A stretch of 64,000 bases of DNA, taken from contig CAJXTB010000001.1 of NCBI GenBank assembly GCA_913061235.1, positions 620,001 to 684,000 of the forward strand, in the 5' to 3' direction. Within the stretch, counting starts at the first letter, position 1; each line of letters opens with the position of its first letter. Positions 7,932 to 16,243 of the stretch are shown piece by piece. A program made the translations under genes and the position numbers. The notes under the pieces were generated by a model that did no database searches, was not told the origin of the DNA, and was given only the letters and a program-made list of their open reading frames with translations. Source of the stretch: an uncultured Pseudomonadota bacterium (GTDB taxonomy: Bacteria > Myxococcota_A > UBA796 > GCA-2862545).

Positions 7932-9652
7932 TCTGGATGCTCGCCCTGACCGCAATGGCCGCAGACCTCGACCTTCCGGGCATCACAGATGCCTTGAGTG
8001 ACGAGCTACAGCGCAACGCCTCCGAGCTGACCCTCGAAGACGCTCCCCCCATCTACTTTGCCCGGTACCGCGCCCTCTTCATGGAGCAAGTGGACGTCCG
8101 AGCCCGCTTCGGCAGCGTCATCAGCACCAGCACCGCCCCATACCGGACACTCGCTGTAGAAGTGCGGGTTGGAGACGAGAGCTTCGACAACTCAGGCTTC
8201 GGCGGCTGGCAGAACGGCTTCCGGACCGCTGGTCTCCCCGCATACGCAACGCCAGAGTCGGTGGCGACCGTGGCGTGGGGAGCGACCGACCGTGCTTATA
8301 AAGAAGCCATTGAGCAGTACGCACGCAAGGCCGCACAGGTCGAGCGAGACGACGACCATCCCGGCGACTACACGCTGGCCGAGCCGATTGCCGCAATCCT
8401 AGAAGGTCCTGCCATCGGCGCCTCCGAGCCTATGGTCCTCATGGCAGAGCAGATCTCCGCGGCCATGGCCGTAGACCCTGGCAACGCTGTGTTGGAGCTG
8501 GGTGAGGTGTATGTCGGCCACGAGACAGGCTCGGAGGTCTTGGTCGACACCGCAGGTACCCGGCTCATCCAGCCACGCTCTGAGCTCACCGTTCGCGCTG
8601 TCTTTCAGGTCCGCGCTCCAGATGGGCAGTTCCTCACAGACGAGCGTCTATGGACCGTTCAGGGCCCCGAACAGCTACCGCCGCTGGCCGAGATGGTCTC
8701 GTCGGCCTCGCTGATGGCCTCGTCCCTCATCGACATCGCCAACAATGCGGAGACCCTCGACGAAGAGTACGTCGGCCCGGTCCTCTTTGAAGGCGAAGCG
8801 GCGCTCGATCTGCTGCGCTACGTGCTCGTGCCACAGCTCGAAGGCACGCCGGATGACGTTCCCTTCGACAGCTTCTTCGGCGACCTCGGAAGCCGTGCCT
8901 CTGGAGCCGCACGCCTATCCAGACGCGTCCTCCCCTTGGGCTGGACCGTAGACGACGACCCGCTGCGCCTGCCCGATCACCCCGGCAGCTTCCGATACGA
9001 TGCCGAGGGCACACTGGCCCAAGCCGTCACTTTGGTCGACGACGGAATCGTTCAGGACCTTCTGATGAGCCGCACGCCCCGGCCCGACATTCGCGAGACC
9101 AACGGTCACGCTCGCGGTGGTTTCGGAGAACGTGCACGTGGGCGAACGGTGGCCGTCGCGGTCACCCCAGCACGCAACGACTCCGCACGAAAAGTCCGAA
9201 AGAAAGCCCGACGTCTAGCCAATGCATACGACCGCGACTGGATCTTCGTGGTCACTTCGCTGCAGGAACCCTCAGCCATGGCAGTTGGGGACTACTCCCG
9301 CTATCCGAACTTTGACCCAAAACAACCCTCACTACCGCCACCCGTAGCGCTCATCCGCCGCTACCAAGACGGTCGCGAAGAGGTCGTTCGCGGCGCCGTG
9401 TTCACCGGGGTCCAGCGCTTCATCCTGCGCGATATCGCTGCTGCCGGAATGCAACGAAGCACCAGCTACCTCATCGACGGCACGGGAGACCCAGCGGGCT
9501 TCACCCCAACTGGTGGCCTACCCACGTGGATGTCCGGCCCTGACGTGCTCATTGGTGAGATGGAATTGGTCCCCACTTCAGGTGACCCACGCTCGCTGCC
9601 TATCGTTCCGGCCCCTGCCGTTACGGTCAACGACTTGACGACAGCTCCATAA
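7928..9652 (+). CDS. Exported TldE/PmbA-like partner without zinc motif
   Basis: This 574-residue protein is a paralogue of the upstream TldD-like gene, starting inside its stop codon. It has a signal peptide (MIWMLALTAMAADLDL) and the family's C-terminal layout (LLMSRTPRPD, NGHARGGFGERARG), but where the partner has HExxxH it reads DLLRYVLVPQLEG, so it cannot bind zinc the same way. It therefore resembles the non-catalytic TldE/PmbA half of the heterodimer. The region around 450-480 carries KKARRLANAYDRDW, as seen in other long family members. Function is inferred from the pairing. Confidence 0.75.
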   Translation: MIWMLALTAMAADLDLPGITDALSDELQRNASELTLEDAPPIYFARYRALFMEQVDVRARFGSVISTSTAPYRTLAVEVRVGDESFDNSGFGGWQNGFRTAGLPAYATPESVATVAWGATDRAYKEAIEQYARKAAQVERDDDHPGDYTLAEPIAAILEGPAIGASEPMVLMAEQISAAMAVDPGNAVLELGEVYVGHETGSEVLVDTAGTRLIQPRSELTVRAVFQVRAPDGQFLTDERLWTVQGPEQLPPLAEMVSSASLMASSLIDIANNAETLDEEYVGPVLFEGEAALDLLRYVLVPQLEGTPDDVPFDSFFGDLGSRASGAARLSRRVLPLGWTVDDDPLRLPDHPGSFRYDAEGTLAQAVTLVDDGIVQDLLMSRTPRPDIRETNGHARGGFGERARGRTVAVAVTPARNDSARKVRKKARRLANAYDRDWIFVVTSLQEPSAMAVGDYSRYPNFDPKQPSLPPPVALIRRYQDGREEVVRGAVFTGVQRFILRDIAAAGMQRSTSYLIDGTGDPAGFTPTGGLPTWMSGPDVLIGEMELVPTSGDPRSLPIVPAPAVTVNDLTTAP

Positions 9653-9681
9653 ACGGCAATCTGCGGTCACCCGGGAGACCT

Positions 9682-10074
9682 GTGGCGAAAGTTCCACCGT
9701 ATCTGAAGAAGCGAGTACGTCAGCGCGCGCGCGTAGGCAGCCTAGGCAAAGACCTCACCCGTCGCAGCCGTGGTCGCTGCGAGCTGTGTGAGGGCCGCAG
9801 CAGCGTTCGTCCCTTCGAGTTGGTCCCCTTCCCAGAAGAAGCGGAAATGGACCGCTCACTGATGGCCTGCGACCGCTGCCGAGGGTGGCTGGAACGTGGC
9901 AAGGTGGACGCCATTGAGGCAACCTTCCTAAGCTCGGCCGTGTGGTCCACGGAACCGGCTGTCCAGCTTGCAGCAATGCGGCTTCTGCTGCTAGCAGACG
10001 ACCCTGAAAGCCCGTGGCTACGAGACGCCCTAGACGCCGCAGATGTCGACCCAGAGACCGGCGAGTTCCGCTAG
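9682..10074 (+). CDS. Small zinc-ribbon protein (PhnA-like)
   Basis: The 130-residue product begins with a very basic stretch (KKRVRQRARVGSLGKDL) and carries two CxxC pairs, CELC and CDRC, spaced as in a zinc ribbon of the PhnA or HNH-associated type. The C-terminal part is acidic (LADDPESPWLRDALDA). PhnA-domain proteins have no settled biochemical role. GTG 9682 follows a GGGAG sequence. It could be the last gene of the TldD-like unit, 29 bp upstream, or stand alone; a strong hairpin follows. Confidence 0.6.
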   Translation: MAKVPPYLKKRVRQRARVGSLGKDLTRRSRGRCELCEGRSSVRPFELVPFPEEAEMDRSLMACDRCRGWLERGKVDAIEATFLSSAVWSTEPAVQLAAMRLLLLADDPESPWLRDALDAADVDPETGEFR

Positions 10075-10129
10075 GAACTCTACAGCGGTGCCGCTCCAGG
10101 GTGACCCGGCTGCGTTGTGAGGGCGCGTC

Positions 10130-10168
10130 CCAGAATAGCTTCGCCGTTCGTTGGCGAAGCTATTCTGG
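10130..10168. terminator. Perfect 16-bp hairpin between convergent genes
   Basis: Arms 10130-10145 and 10153-10168 are exact reverse complements around a 7-base loop (gttcgtt); the arm core is AGAATAGCTTCGCC. It starts one base after the minus-strand stop at 10169 and 55 bp after the plus-strand stop, so a bidirectional transcript end is likely even though there is no clear T-run. Confidence 0.7.
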
Positions 10169-11020
10169 TCATCGCCCTGGGGCGTCCCAACCATCCGCTT
10201 CGGGAAGCGTGGGGTCACACAACAGAACGTACCAGTCGCGCGTGATGCGCTCGTCCTGGTCAATCCACTTGGCGAACATGGGAAGAACTTCCGTGTTGCG
10301 CTCAGCTTCCTGAAGAGCAGGCATCTCCTGACCCGAACGAATGCAGTGCTCAAACTCGGTACGGAACGACGCCACAAACTCAGTGACCGTCTCACGGCAT
10401 CGGCCCATGCGACGACGACCGCCTTTCTCACAGACTTCAAGCTGTGAAGCGGTAACGAAGGTCTGCCACTTGAACGACAACGCATCTTCACGCGCGACAG
10501 AGGTCTCTACGCGCTGCTCTGCGAGCTGCTCTTCGGTGAAACGGAGCTGAACGAACAGCTCTTCCTTCTCTTCCACAGCTGCAGCCAGCTCACCCTTGAG
10601 GGTCGTCAGCTCAGACCGTGCGGCCTCAAGCTGCTCGCGAAGCTGTATGACCTCAGCCGATAGGGCGCGGCCACGTTCGGCACGACGCGTCATCTCGGCT
10701 TCCATCTCAGCGACTTCACGTTCTTTGCCGAACACGTCGTCCTGCAACGTCGCGACACGTTCCTGGGCAACGGTCAGCTCATCCGCTGCAACTCCAACGG
10801 CTTCGTCGACCTTGACCGCGCACAACGCGTCCAGTTCCTCATTCGTCAGCTCTTGCTGAACGATTTGGGTGGTCGTGTCACCACGGAAGATGATGAAGCC
10901 CAAGATTGCTCCTGCCAACAGGCCAATCACCAAGGCTGTAAGTACCGTAATCATGGGCATGACCCACGCAGCGGCAGTCCTGCCGACACTGGGCGAGTCG
11001 TCTTCGTAATCGTCGCTCAT
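10169..11020 (-). CDS. Membrane-anchored coiled-coil protein
   Basis: The 283-residue product has a short acidic N-terminus, one transmembrane helix at about residues 18-45 (VMPMITVLTALVIGLLAGA), a long heptad-rich coiled coil at about 60-175 (VAEMEAEMTRRAERGRALS and similar) and a C-terminal globular part with three Cys. This layout suits a structural or scaffold protein anchored in the inner membrane with the coil in the periplasm or cytoplasm. No enzyme motif is visible and I do not recognise a family. The TAGGAG sequence lies just upstream of its ATG. Confidence 0.7.
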   Translation of the reverse strand: MSDDYEDDSPSVGRTAAAWVMPMITVLTALVIGLLAGAILGFIIFRGDTTTQIVQQELTNEELDALCAVKVDEAVGVAADELTVAQERVATLQDDVFGKEREVAEMEAEMTRRAERGRALSAEVIQLREQLEAARSELTTLKGELAAAVEEKEELFVQLRFTEEQLAEQRVETSVAREDALSFKWQTFVTASQLEVCEKGGRRRMGRCRETVTEFVASFRTEFEHCIRSGQEMPALQEAERNTEVLPMFAKWIDQDERITRDWYVLLCDPTLPEADGWDAPGR

Positions 11021-11193
11021 AGTGGTCTCCTAGGGGTGAGCGCTGGGACTGCTGGAAGAAACCGGCGCTAGGGTGCGTTCAGGGCGTTCGCCAACTGACC
11101 ACGTTGTAACTGGTTACTACTAGGAAGGTGGCGGCCGACCTGGGCGTGCCAAAGCGTCGGGTTCGAGATCAGCAACAGTGCTCACCCCTATAC

Positions 11194-12663
11194 CTACTCG
11201 AAGTTGCCCATGATGGCGTCTGACGGCTCAACCCATTGAATGGGCAAGTTCATGGCTTCTAGCTGCTCTTCAATGACCGAACGTGGTCCAACGACCGCCC
11301 AAAGCCGGGCGGAATCCTCTCCCAACCACGCCTGTGCCGTTGCTTGGGTATCGGCCGGGGTCAGCCCTTGAAGAGCCTCAATCCGACCGCGGGGTGCGTT
11401 GACATCTTCGCCGTCTAGCAGACGAGACTGGTAGAAGCTCGATGCAGAGTCAGAGGTCTGGAGAACCGAGTTCCACCAGCCAATGTCCTCGAGAGACTTG
11501 GCAGATAGCTCCGAATCCGTCATGCCGTTTGCAGCCAGCTTAGCGAGCTCAGCCTCAATCTCGGTCATGGCAACCTGAACATGTTCGGCAGGAACATCCA
11601 CGCCGATGTCGAAGGTCGCTGTCTTCCAGCCACCCCTGTACCGAGCGCCGGCACCGTAGGTGATGCCCTTGTCTTCGCGCAAGTTGGCGTTGATACGCGA
11701 CATGAAGTGGCCACCGTAGGCCCAAGAGACCGCGCTGAACGCTACGCGGTCATTCGCGTCAAGCAGTGGAGCGGGCATACGAACCAGCACACTGGCCTGT
11801 TCTGCATCCGGCATATCCACAGCGAGGATTCGACGGTCGCCAGCAGGTGAGAACCCAGGACGCTCCGACTCTTCACCGGCCGTTCCGTACTCACCCATGC
11901 GCACGCGAAGCATCTCAACAACTTCTTGTGGGTTGACGTCTCCTACGACGAGCACGCTGATTGGGGCATTGCCCAGGATATCTGCATGGCGGGCCCGAAG
12001 GTCACCGCGCGTGAGACCAGCGACGGCATCCAGGTCTGGCCGTGTGCCGTATGCCGAGTCTGCGGTGTACCAGCCCATGTCACGCAAGCTGCTTGCTATG
12101 GCGCTGGGGCTGTTGACCGCTTCGTCCATGTAGTAGCGGAATCGCTCGTTCTTGAAGACCTTGATCTCACGCCCTGGGTACTTGGGGTCGACCATAATAT
12201 CGGTCAGAAGGTCCAAGCCACGGTCTAGGTCTTCGGCAGGAACGGACACATTGACCGTCTGACGCAGAAGCCCACCCGAAGATGTCCAGACATCCGAGTC
12301 CCAGTAGTCTTCGTACACGGCAATCTCGCCGGCCGAGCGGCTGCCGGTTGCAATGTCTTGCAGCCAGCCGTTTGCCTCGTGAGCAACGCTCACGTAGCCT
12401 TCAAAGTCCACGCCACCACGGTGCAAGTACACCGTCACGTCGACCTTACGAACGCCTTCAACGGGCACGATGTACGCAGTGATGCCCTCGACAACCGGAA
12501 GCTCTTGCATCTGGGGAAGCGGCAGCAATGTGGGGGGAGTCACATCCGGAAGACGCGAACGGTCGGGAGTGGCAACAACCACCTCCGGCTCAGCGTCTAC
12601 GGTAGCTTCTTCCATGGGCGCTTCTTGAGCACTCGCGAGCAATGACAACAACAACCAGCTCAT
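11194..12663 (-). CDS. M16-family peptidase subunit, catalytically inactive
   Basis: This 489-residue protein has the M16 (pitrilysin/insulinase) fold, including the C-terminal pattern of GDVNPQEVVEML and a late substrate-binding half (ITYGAGARYRG). The catalytic HxxEH is replaced by VAHEANGW, so zinc cannot be held. A signal peptide (MSWLLLSLLASAQEA) places it in the periplasm. Its ATG overlaps the stop of the upstream active M16 gene by four bases. Inactive/active M16 pairs forming one protease are well known (for example mitochondrial processing peptidase and bacterial heterodimers), and this pair fits. Confidence 0.85.
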   Translation of the reverse strand: MSWLLLSLLASAQEAPMEEATVDAEPEVVVATPDRSRLPDVTPPTLLPLPQMQELPVVEGITAYIVPVEGVRKVDVTVYLHRGGVDFEGYVSVAHEANGWLQDIATGSRSAGEIAVYEDYWDSDVWTSSGGLLRQTVNVSVPAEDLDRGLDLLTDIMVDPKYPGREIKVFKNERFRYYMDEAVNSPSAIASSLRDMGWYTADSAYGTRPDLDAVAGLTRGDLRARHADILGNAPISVLVVGDVNPQEVVEMLRVRMGEYGTAGEESERPGFSPAGDRRILAVDMPDAEQASVLVRMPAPLLDANDRVAFSAVSWAYGGHFMSRINANLREDKGITYGAGARYRGGWKTATFDIGVDVPAEHVQVAMTEIEAELAKLAANGMTDSELSAKSLEDIGWWNSVLQTSDSASSFYQSRLLDGEDVNAPRGRIEALQGLTPADTQATAQAWLGEDSARLWAVVGPRSVIEEQLEAMNLPIQWVEPSDAIMGNFE

Positions 12664-13991
12664 GGAATCTCCACCAGCTCGGCACCTTCAAGGACGCCGG
12701 CTTCATCGCCTTCTGGGACAATGGAAAGAGTGATGCGGCGCTCTGGCTGCAAGTACTGTTGGGCGACACGCTGGATGTCTGCCGGGGTCACCGCGTCGTA
12801 GCGGGCCCAATCGTCCACCAGACAGTCGGCCTGGCCATAAATTCGGTAGCAGGAAGCCAACCGGCCGGCGCGGTCTTCAGGAGTCTCAAGCGAGTTGAGA
12901 ATCGAGGAACGCATGGCCCGGCGCGCACGGTCTAGCTGGTCCGCCGTAGGGGGCTTCTTAGCGGCCTTCGCAATGATTTTCTCTGCCCGACCCAGCACCT
13001 GGTTCAGGTCGCGGTCCGTCTCGGCGTAGAAGATAAACTGCCCACCAATCTCGCTCATGGTGGAGAACGCTCCGACGTCGTAGGTCCACGACTTCTTGTA
13101 GTACAAGCCGTCTTCAAGGGCCGTTCCACGACCGTTCGACAGGATGTAGCCAAGCAAGTCAATGGCAGGCTCGTCTTCGTGTCCGAGTGGAACCGTGTTC
13201 CAGCCAACCATCATGCTGCGTGCGTCAACGGCGTCCGTGATGTAGCCATTCGCCGTGGACAATGGAAGCTCACTGACACCGGCGCGCTCGTCTGCCGGCC
13301 CAACGTCAGGGACGTCTTGGAACCAGTAGTGGACGCGTTCTTGGGCCGCGGCAGTGTCGAAGTTACCGGTGAGCACCAAGATGGCGTTCTGCGGGCGGTA
13401 GTGACGCTGCCAGAAGTCAATGGTCGGGTCCAGCTCAAAGCCTTCCACATCCGCGACCGTACCGATGACCGGGTGGTGGTAGGGATGCTCGGGGTGCCAG
13501 GACAAGCGAGTGAACGCGTCCCAGTTGCGACCGCCGGGCTCGGCGTGCCCTTCGGCCCGCTCCTGCAGCACAACACCGCGCTGGTTGTCGAGGTTGTCCT
13601 GGGTGAGACCTTCGAGCAAGAAGCCCATGCGGTCCGACTCTAGGAACAAGGCCACGTCCAAGGCGCCCGATGGGAACGTCTCGTGGTACGCGGTCTCATC
13701 TTCGCTGGTGTAGGCGTTGTTTGAGCCACCAGCACCGGTCAACCACTGGTCGAACATGTTCTGCGGAACATTCCGGCTACCTTCGAACATGACGTGCTCG
13801 AACAGGTGGGCCGCACCGTACTCGCCGGGGCGTTCATCACGTCCACCCACGCCGTAGTGAATGTGTAGAGCGACAACATCGGTCCGATGGTCCTCTTCGT
13901 AGATGACGGTCAGGCCGTTGTCGAGGACCTCGACAGTCGCATTGACGTCGAGGGGACTGGCGGACACTAAGGAAAGGGCAAGCAGCAACAT
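12660..13991 (-). CDS. M16-family zinc metallopeptidase, active subunit
   Basis: The 443-residue protein carries the inverted zinc motif HLFEHVMFEGS (HxxEH) at about residue 65 and the downstream Glu region (ESDRMGFLLEGL), followed by the M16 C-terminal domain (RPQNAILVLTGNFD). The signal peptide is MLLLALSLVSASPLDV, so it is periplasmic. I chose ATG 13991, which has GGGAG upstream, over 14018. It is the first gene of a two-gene unit with the inactive partner downstream. The likely role is degradation of peptides or misfolded exported proteins. Confidence 0.87.
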   Translation of the reverse strand: MLLLALSLVSASPLDVNATVEVLDNGLTVIYEEDHRTDVVALHIHYGVGGRDERPGEYGAAHLFEHVMFEGSRNVPQNMFDQWLTGAGGSNNAYTSEDETAYHETFPSGALDVALFLESDRMGFLLEGLTQDNLDNQRGVVLQERAEGHAEPGGRNWDAFTRLSWHPEHPYHHPVIGTVADVEGFELDPTIDFWQRHYRPQNAILVLTGNFDTAAAQERVHYWFQDVPDVGPADERAGVSELPLSTANGYITDAVDARSMMVGWNTVPLGHEDEPAIDLLGYILSNGRGTALEDGLYYKKSWTYDVGAFSTMSEIGGQFIFYAETDRDLNQVLGRAEKIIAKAAKKPPTADQLDRARRAMRSSILNSLETPEDRAGRLASCYRIYGQADCLVDDWARYDAVTPADIQRVAQQYLQPERRITLSIVPEGDEAGVLEGAELVEIP

Positions 13992-14047
13992 GGTGGAACT
14001 CCCGCGTCGAGGTAGCACACTGGCGCGTGTACAACTAGTCCGGTCCC

Positions 14048-14911
14048 ATGCAAGTCCTCGAATGGTTCAGCGGACTCGGTGGGTGTACCGCCGCTCTTCG
14101 CCCTACAGACAGTGTCGTCCAGGCCATCGACCAGGACGAAATGGCTCATCGTACCTACACTCAGTGGTGGTCTCACCCGTGCATTCGCCGCAACGTCGCG
14201 CACATCAAGCCCGCCGCCGTTCCGCAGGCCGACCTGTGGTGGATGAGCCCGCCGTGTCAGCCCTACAGCATTCGAGGCCGCCAGCAGGACCTCGCTGACC
14301 GAAGAAGTGGCGCCTATCTTCGGCTCTTGGAGCTGATGGATGCCCACAAGCCGCAGCACATCGCCCTTGAGAACGTGCCATGGTTTGAGGGGTCGCAGGG
14401 CCACCAACGCCTCGCGACATGGCTCGAAGCGAATGGCTACGCCGTGTGGTCGGGCTGCCTGTCCCCGGCTGACCTTGGCATCCCCATGGTCCGCCGTCGC
14501 TTCTTCTTGGTCGCGTCGCAGACACACACCCCATGCGCACCCGCTCATCAACCGCTGGCCAAGCGTCTGCCGGCGTTCCTGTCAGCCTCTGCTCCACAGG
14601 ACACCGACATTGATCCCGACGTGCTCGCTCGCTTCACCGACGCCTTTCACACCGTAGACGCGGACGACAAAGACGCCATCGCCGCTTGTTTCACCGGCGC
14701 CTACGCACGATCTCCCGTGTACGCAGGAAGCTACCTGCGGCAGAACGGGAAGCTGCGCCTGTTCTCACCGCACGAAATTCTAGCCCTCATGGGCTTCCCA
14801 CCACAGTGCCGCATGCCAAGCGACCTGCCGCGACGAAAGGCCTACAAGCTGGTTGGAAACAGCGTGTCCGTCGACTGTGTCCGCGCCGTTCTCGCACCGC
14901 TTTACCTCTAA
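14048..14911 (+). CDS. Dnmt2-type cytosine-5 methyltransferase (probable tRNA C38 methylase)
   Basis: All C5-cytosine methyltransferase motifs are present in 287 residues: I (WFSGLGG), IV with the catalytic Cys (MSPPCQPYS), VI (LENVPWFEG), VIII (RRRFFLVAS), IX/X (EILALMGFPP, YKLVGNSVS). Several features match Dnmt2/TRDMT1 rather than restriction-type DNA enzymes: the block GRQQDLADRRSGAYL after motif IV, the short target-recognition part, and the hallmark CFT sequence (AACFTGAYARSPVYAGSYL). Dnmt2 enzymes methylate tRNA at C38; a homologue is known in Geobacter. There is no restriction enzyme beside it, which also argues against a restriction role. It is divergent from the M16 pair. Confidence 0.82.
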   Translation: MQVLEWFSGLGGCTAALRPTDSVVQAIDQDEMAHRTYTQWWSHPCIRRNVAHIKPAAVPQADLWWMSPPCQPYSIRGRQQDLADRRSGAYLRLLELMDAHKPQHIALENVPWFEGSQGHQRLATWLEANGYAVWSGCLSPADLGIPMVRRRFFLVASQTHTPCAPAHQPLAKRLPAFLSASAPQDTDIDPDVLARFTDAFHTVDADDKDAIAACFTGAYARSPVYAGSYLRQNGKLRLFSPHEILALMGFPPQCRMPSDLPRRKAYKLVGNSVSVDCVRAVLAPLYL

Positions 14912-14915
14912 AACC

Positions 14916-14943
14916 AAAAACGCCACCCCGGCTGGAGTGGCGT
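14916..14943 (-). terminator. Rho-independent terminator of the sigma-factor gene
   Basis: The arms ACGCCAC (14920-14926) and GTGGCGT (14937-14943) form a hairpin, and on the minus strand it is followed directly by TTTTT (14920-14916). It lies 22 bases past the sigma-gene stop and just after the convergent methyltransferase stop. Confidence 0.72.
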
Positions 14944-14964
14944 CTCTGTGTGTAGACCAGGGCC

Positions 14965-15981
14965 TTAAGAGGCCGTTGGTGCCGCTACTTGCTCACGAAT
15001 ACGTGCATGCTCACGGAGCCGCAACAGCGCTTCTCGTTCGATCTGGCGAACGCGCTCACGCGACAGCTGCATGCCCTTGCCGACCTGAGAGAGCGTGCGG
15101 AACTCGTCGTCTTCCAAACCGAAGCGACGGGAGAGCACGTACCGGTGACGGTCGTTGAGCACGGTCTGGAAAGCATCCCGCATCCGCTCAAGCTCTTGGG
15201 CGTGCATGGCTTCGGAGTCAGGCGTTGTCGCATCATCATCCGACAGGAAGTGCTCCAGCGGACGGGGACGGTCGCCATCATCCATGGGCTGGTCGAGCGA
15301 GACGGTACGGCCCTGCGACAGCAGGAACTCGGCGCGCTTGGTGTCAACACCCACTTCTTCAGCCAGGTCCACGATGGAGTACGCGAGACCTGCGTCATCG
15401 TACTTCTTCATGGCCTTACGCAAGTTGCGAGTCTGCTCAACAGCACAACCAGGCAGACGGACGGGACGACCAGTGTGGTCAATCGCACGCGTCATCTGTG
15501 CGCGGACCCACCAGCGAGCGTAGGTCGAAAAGCGAATGTCACGGTCCGGGTCGAACCGCTTAGCGGCACGAAGCAGGCCAATGTAGCCTTCTTGTACCAG
15601 GTCCGATTCGCCCATGAAGACGCCAGCGAGCTTGCGGGCTTCGCCATGCGCGATGTGTCGGCCACTCATAGCGAGCTTCCAACGTAGGCCGTCTGCCTCT
15701 CCCCAAGCTTGTTTGGCTCGGCGGGCAAGTGGCTTGAGTTCTGCATCTTCCTTCGCATGGGTCCAAACGGTCTCAACAGCTTCTTCAAGCCGGTCAACCC
15801 AGCCGGCGCGGGTGCGCTCGACTCGCTTGGGGACACGCTTCAGGATCTCATCCGCCATAGGTAGGCCGCGCACTTCGTCCATCGCGTCTTCTTCAAAAGC
15901 GCGAATCTGACGGGCGACGTCCTTCTCCTGTTGAGCGGTGAAGCGTTCGGACTTTCGGGGCTTGCCGAGAAGAGAGTCGAT
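14965..15981 (-). CDS. RNA polymerase sigma-70 family factor; apparent ATC start
   Basis: Region 2 (DLVQEGYIGLLRAAKRFDP, FSTYARWWVRAQMTRAI), region 3 (YSIVDLAEEVGVD) and region 4 (LSQVGKGMQLSRERVRQIE) make this a primary-type sigma factor. The first canonical start is ATG 15882, giving 305 residues, but the frame upstream is open to a TGA and reads KSERFTAQQEKDVARQIRAF, which looks like sigma region 1.2. That segment has no ATG, GTG or TTG. An ATC at 15981 lies six bases after a perfect GGAGG (15992-15988), giving 338 residues. I take this as the probable start; the ATG at 15882 has no good ribosome-binding site. It is not clear whether this is the housekeeping factor or an alternative one. 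Confidence 0.82.
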   Translation of the reverse strand: MDSLLGKPRKSERFTAQQEKDVARQIRAFEEDAMDEVRGLPMADEILKRVPKRVERTRAGWVDRLEEAVETVWTHAKEDAELKPLARRAKQAWGEADGLRWKLAMSGRHIAHGEARKLAGVFMGESDLVQEGYIGLLRAAKRFDPDRDIRFSTYARWWVRAQMTRAIDHTGRPVRLPGCAVEQTRNLRKAMKKYDDAGLAYSIVDLAEEVGVDTKRAEFLLSQGRTVSLDQPMDDGDRPRPLEHFLSDDDATTPDSEAMHAQELERMRDAFQTVLNDRHRYVLSRRFGLEDDEFRTLSQVGKGMQLSRERVRQIEREALLRLREHARIREQVAAPTAS

Positions 15982-16120
15982 GCTGCACCTCCAGAGTGGG
16001 AGTCAATTGTTGAACCCGGGCTTCTACTACCAACGTGGCACAACGTCCAGACCCAATTTCCCCACGGACAGGTTGTGGACATATTCACGTTTTCTGGAGC
16101 CTCTAAAGCCCCGCAGAATC

Positions 16121-16150
16121 GACGTCTACAGGCGATCAACTACAGACGTC
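16121..16150. promoter_or_regulatory. Dyad upstream of the sigma gene, operator-like
   Basis: GACGTCT (16121-16127) and AGACGTC (16144-16150) are exact inverted repeats 16 bases apart, with the flanking ACAG and CTAC also nearly symmetric. It lies about 140 bp upstream of the proposed sigma start, in the only sizeable gap before the convergent LysR gene, and so could bind a regulator of the sigma gene. Confidence 0.4.
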
Positions 16151-16243
16151 AATGCGTGTCGCAAACCTTCAGTGCTCACACTGGTAGCGATTCCAACCGC
16201 GCATTTGGGGACCAGTTTTTGCGCAGTGAACAAGGATGAGACA

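Noticed and set aside
14048-14911. Restriction-modification system
   Set aside because: No endonuclease or second methylase is adjacent, and the protein's motifs fit Dnmt2 better than a type II methylase.
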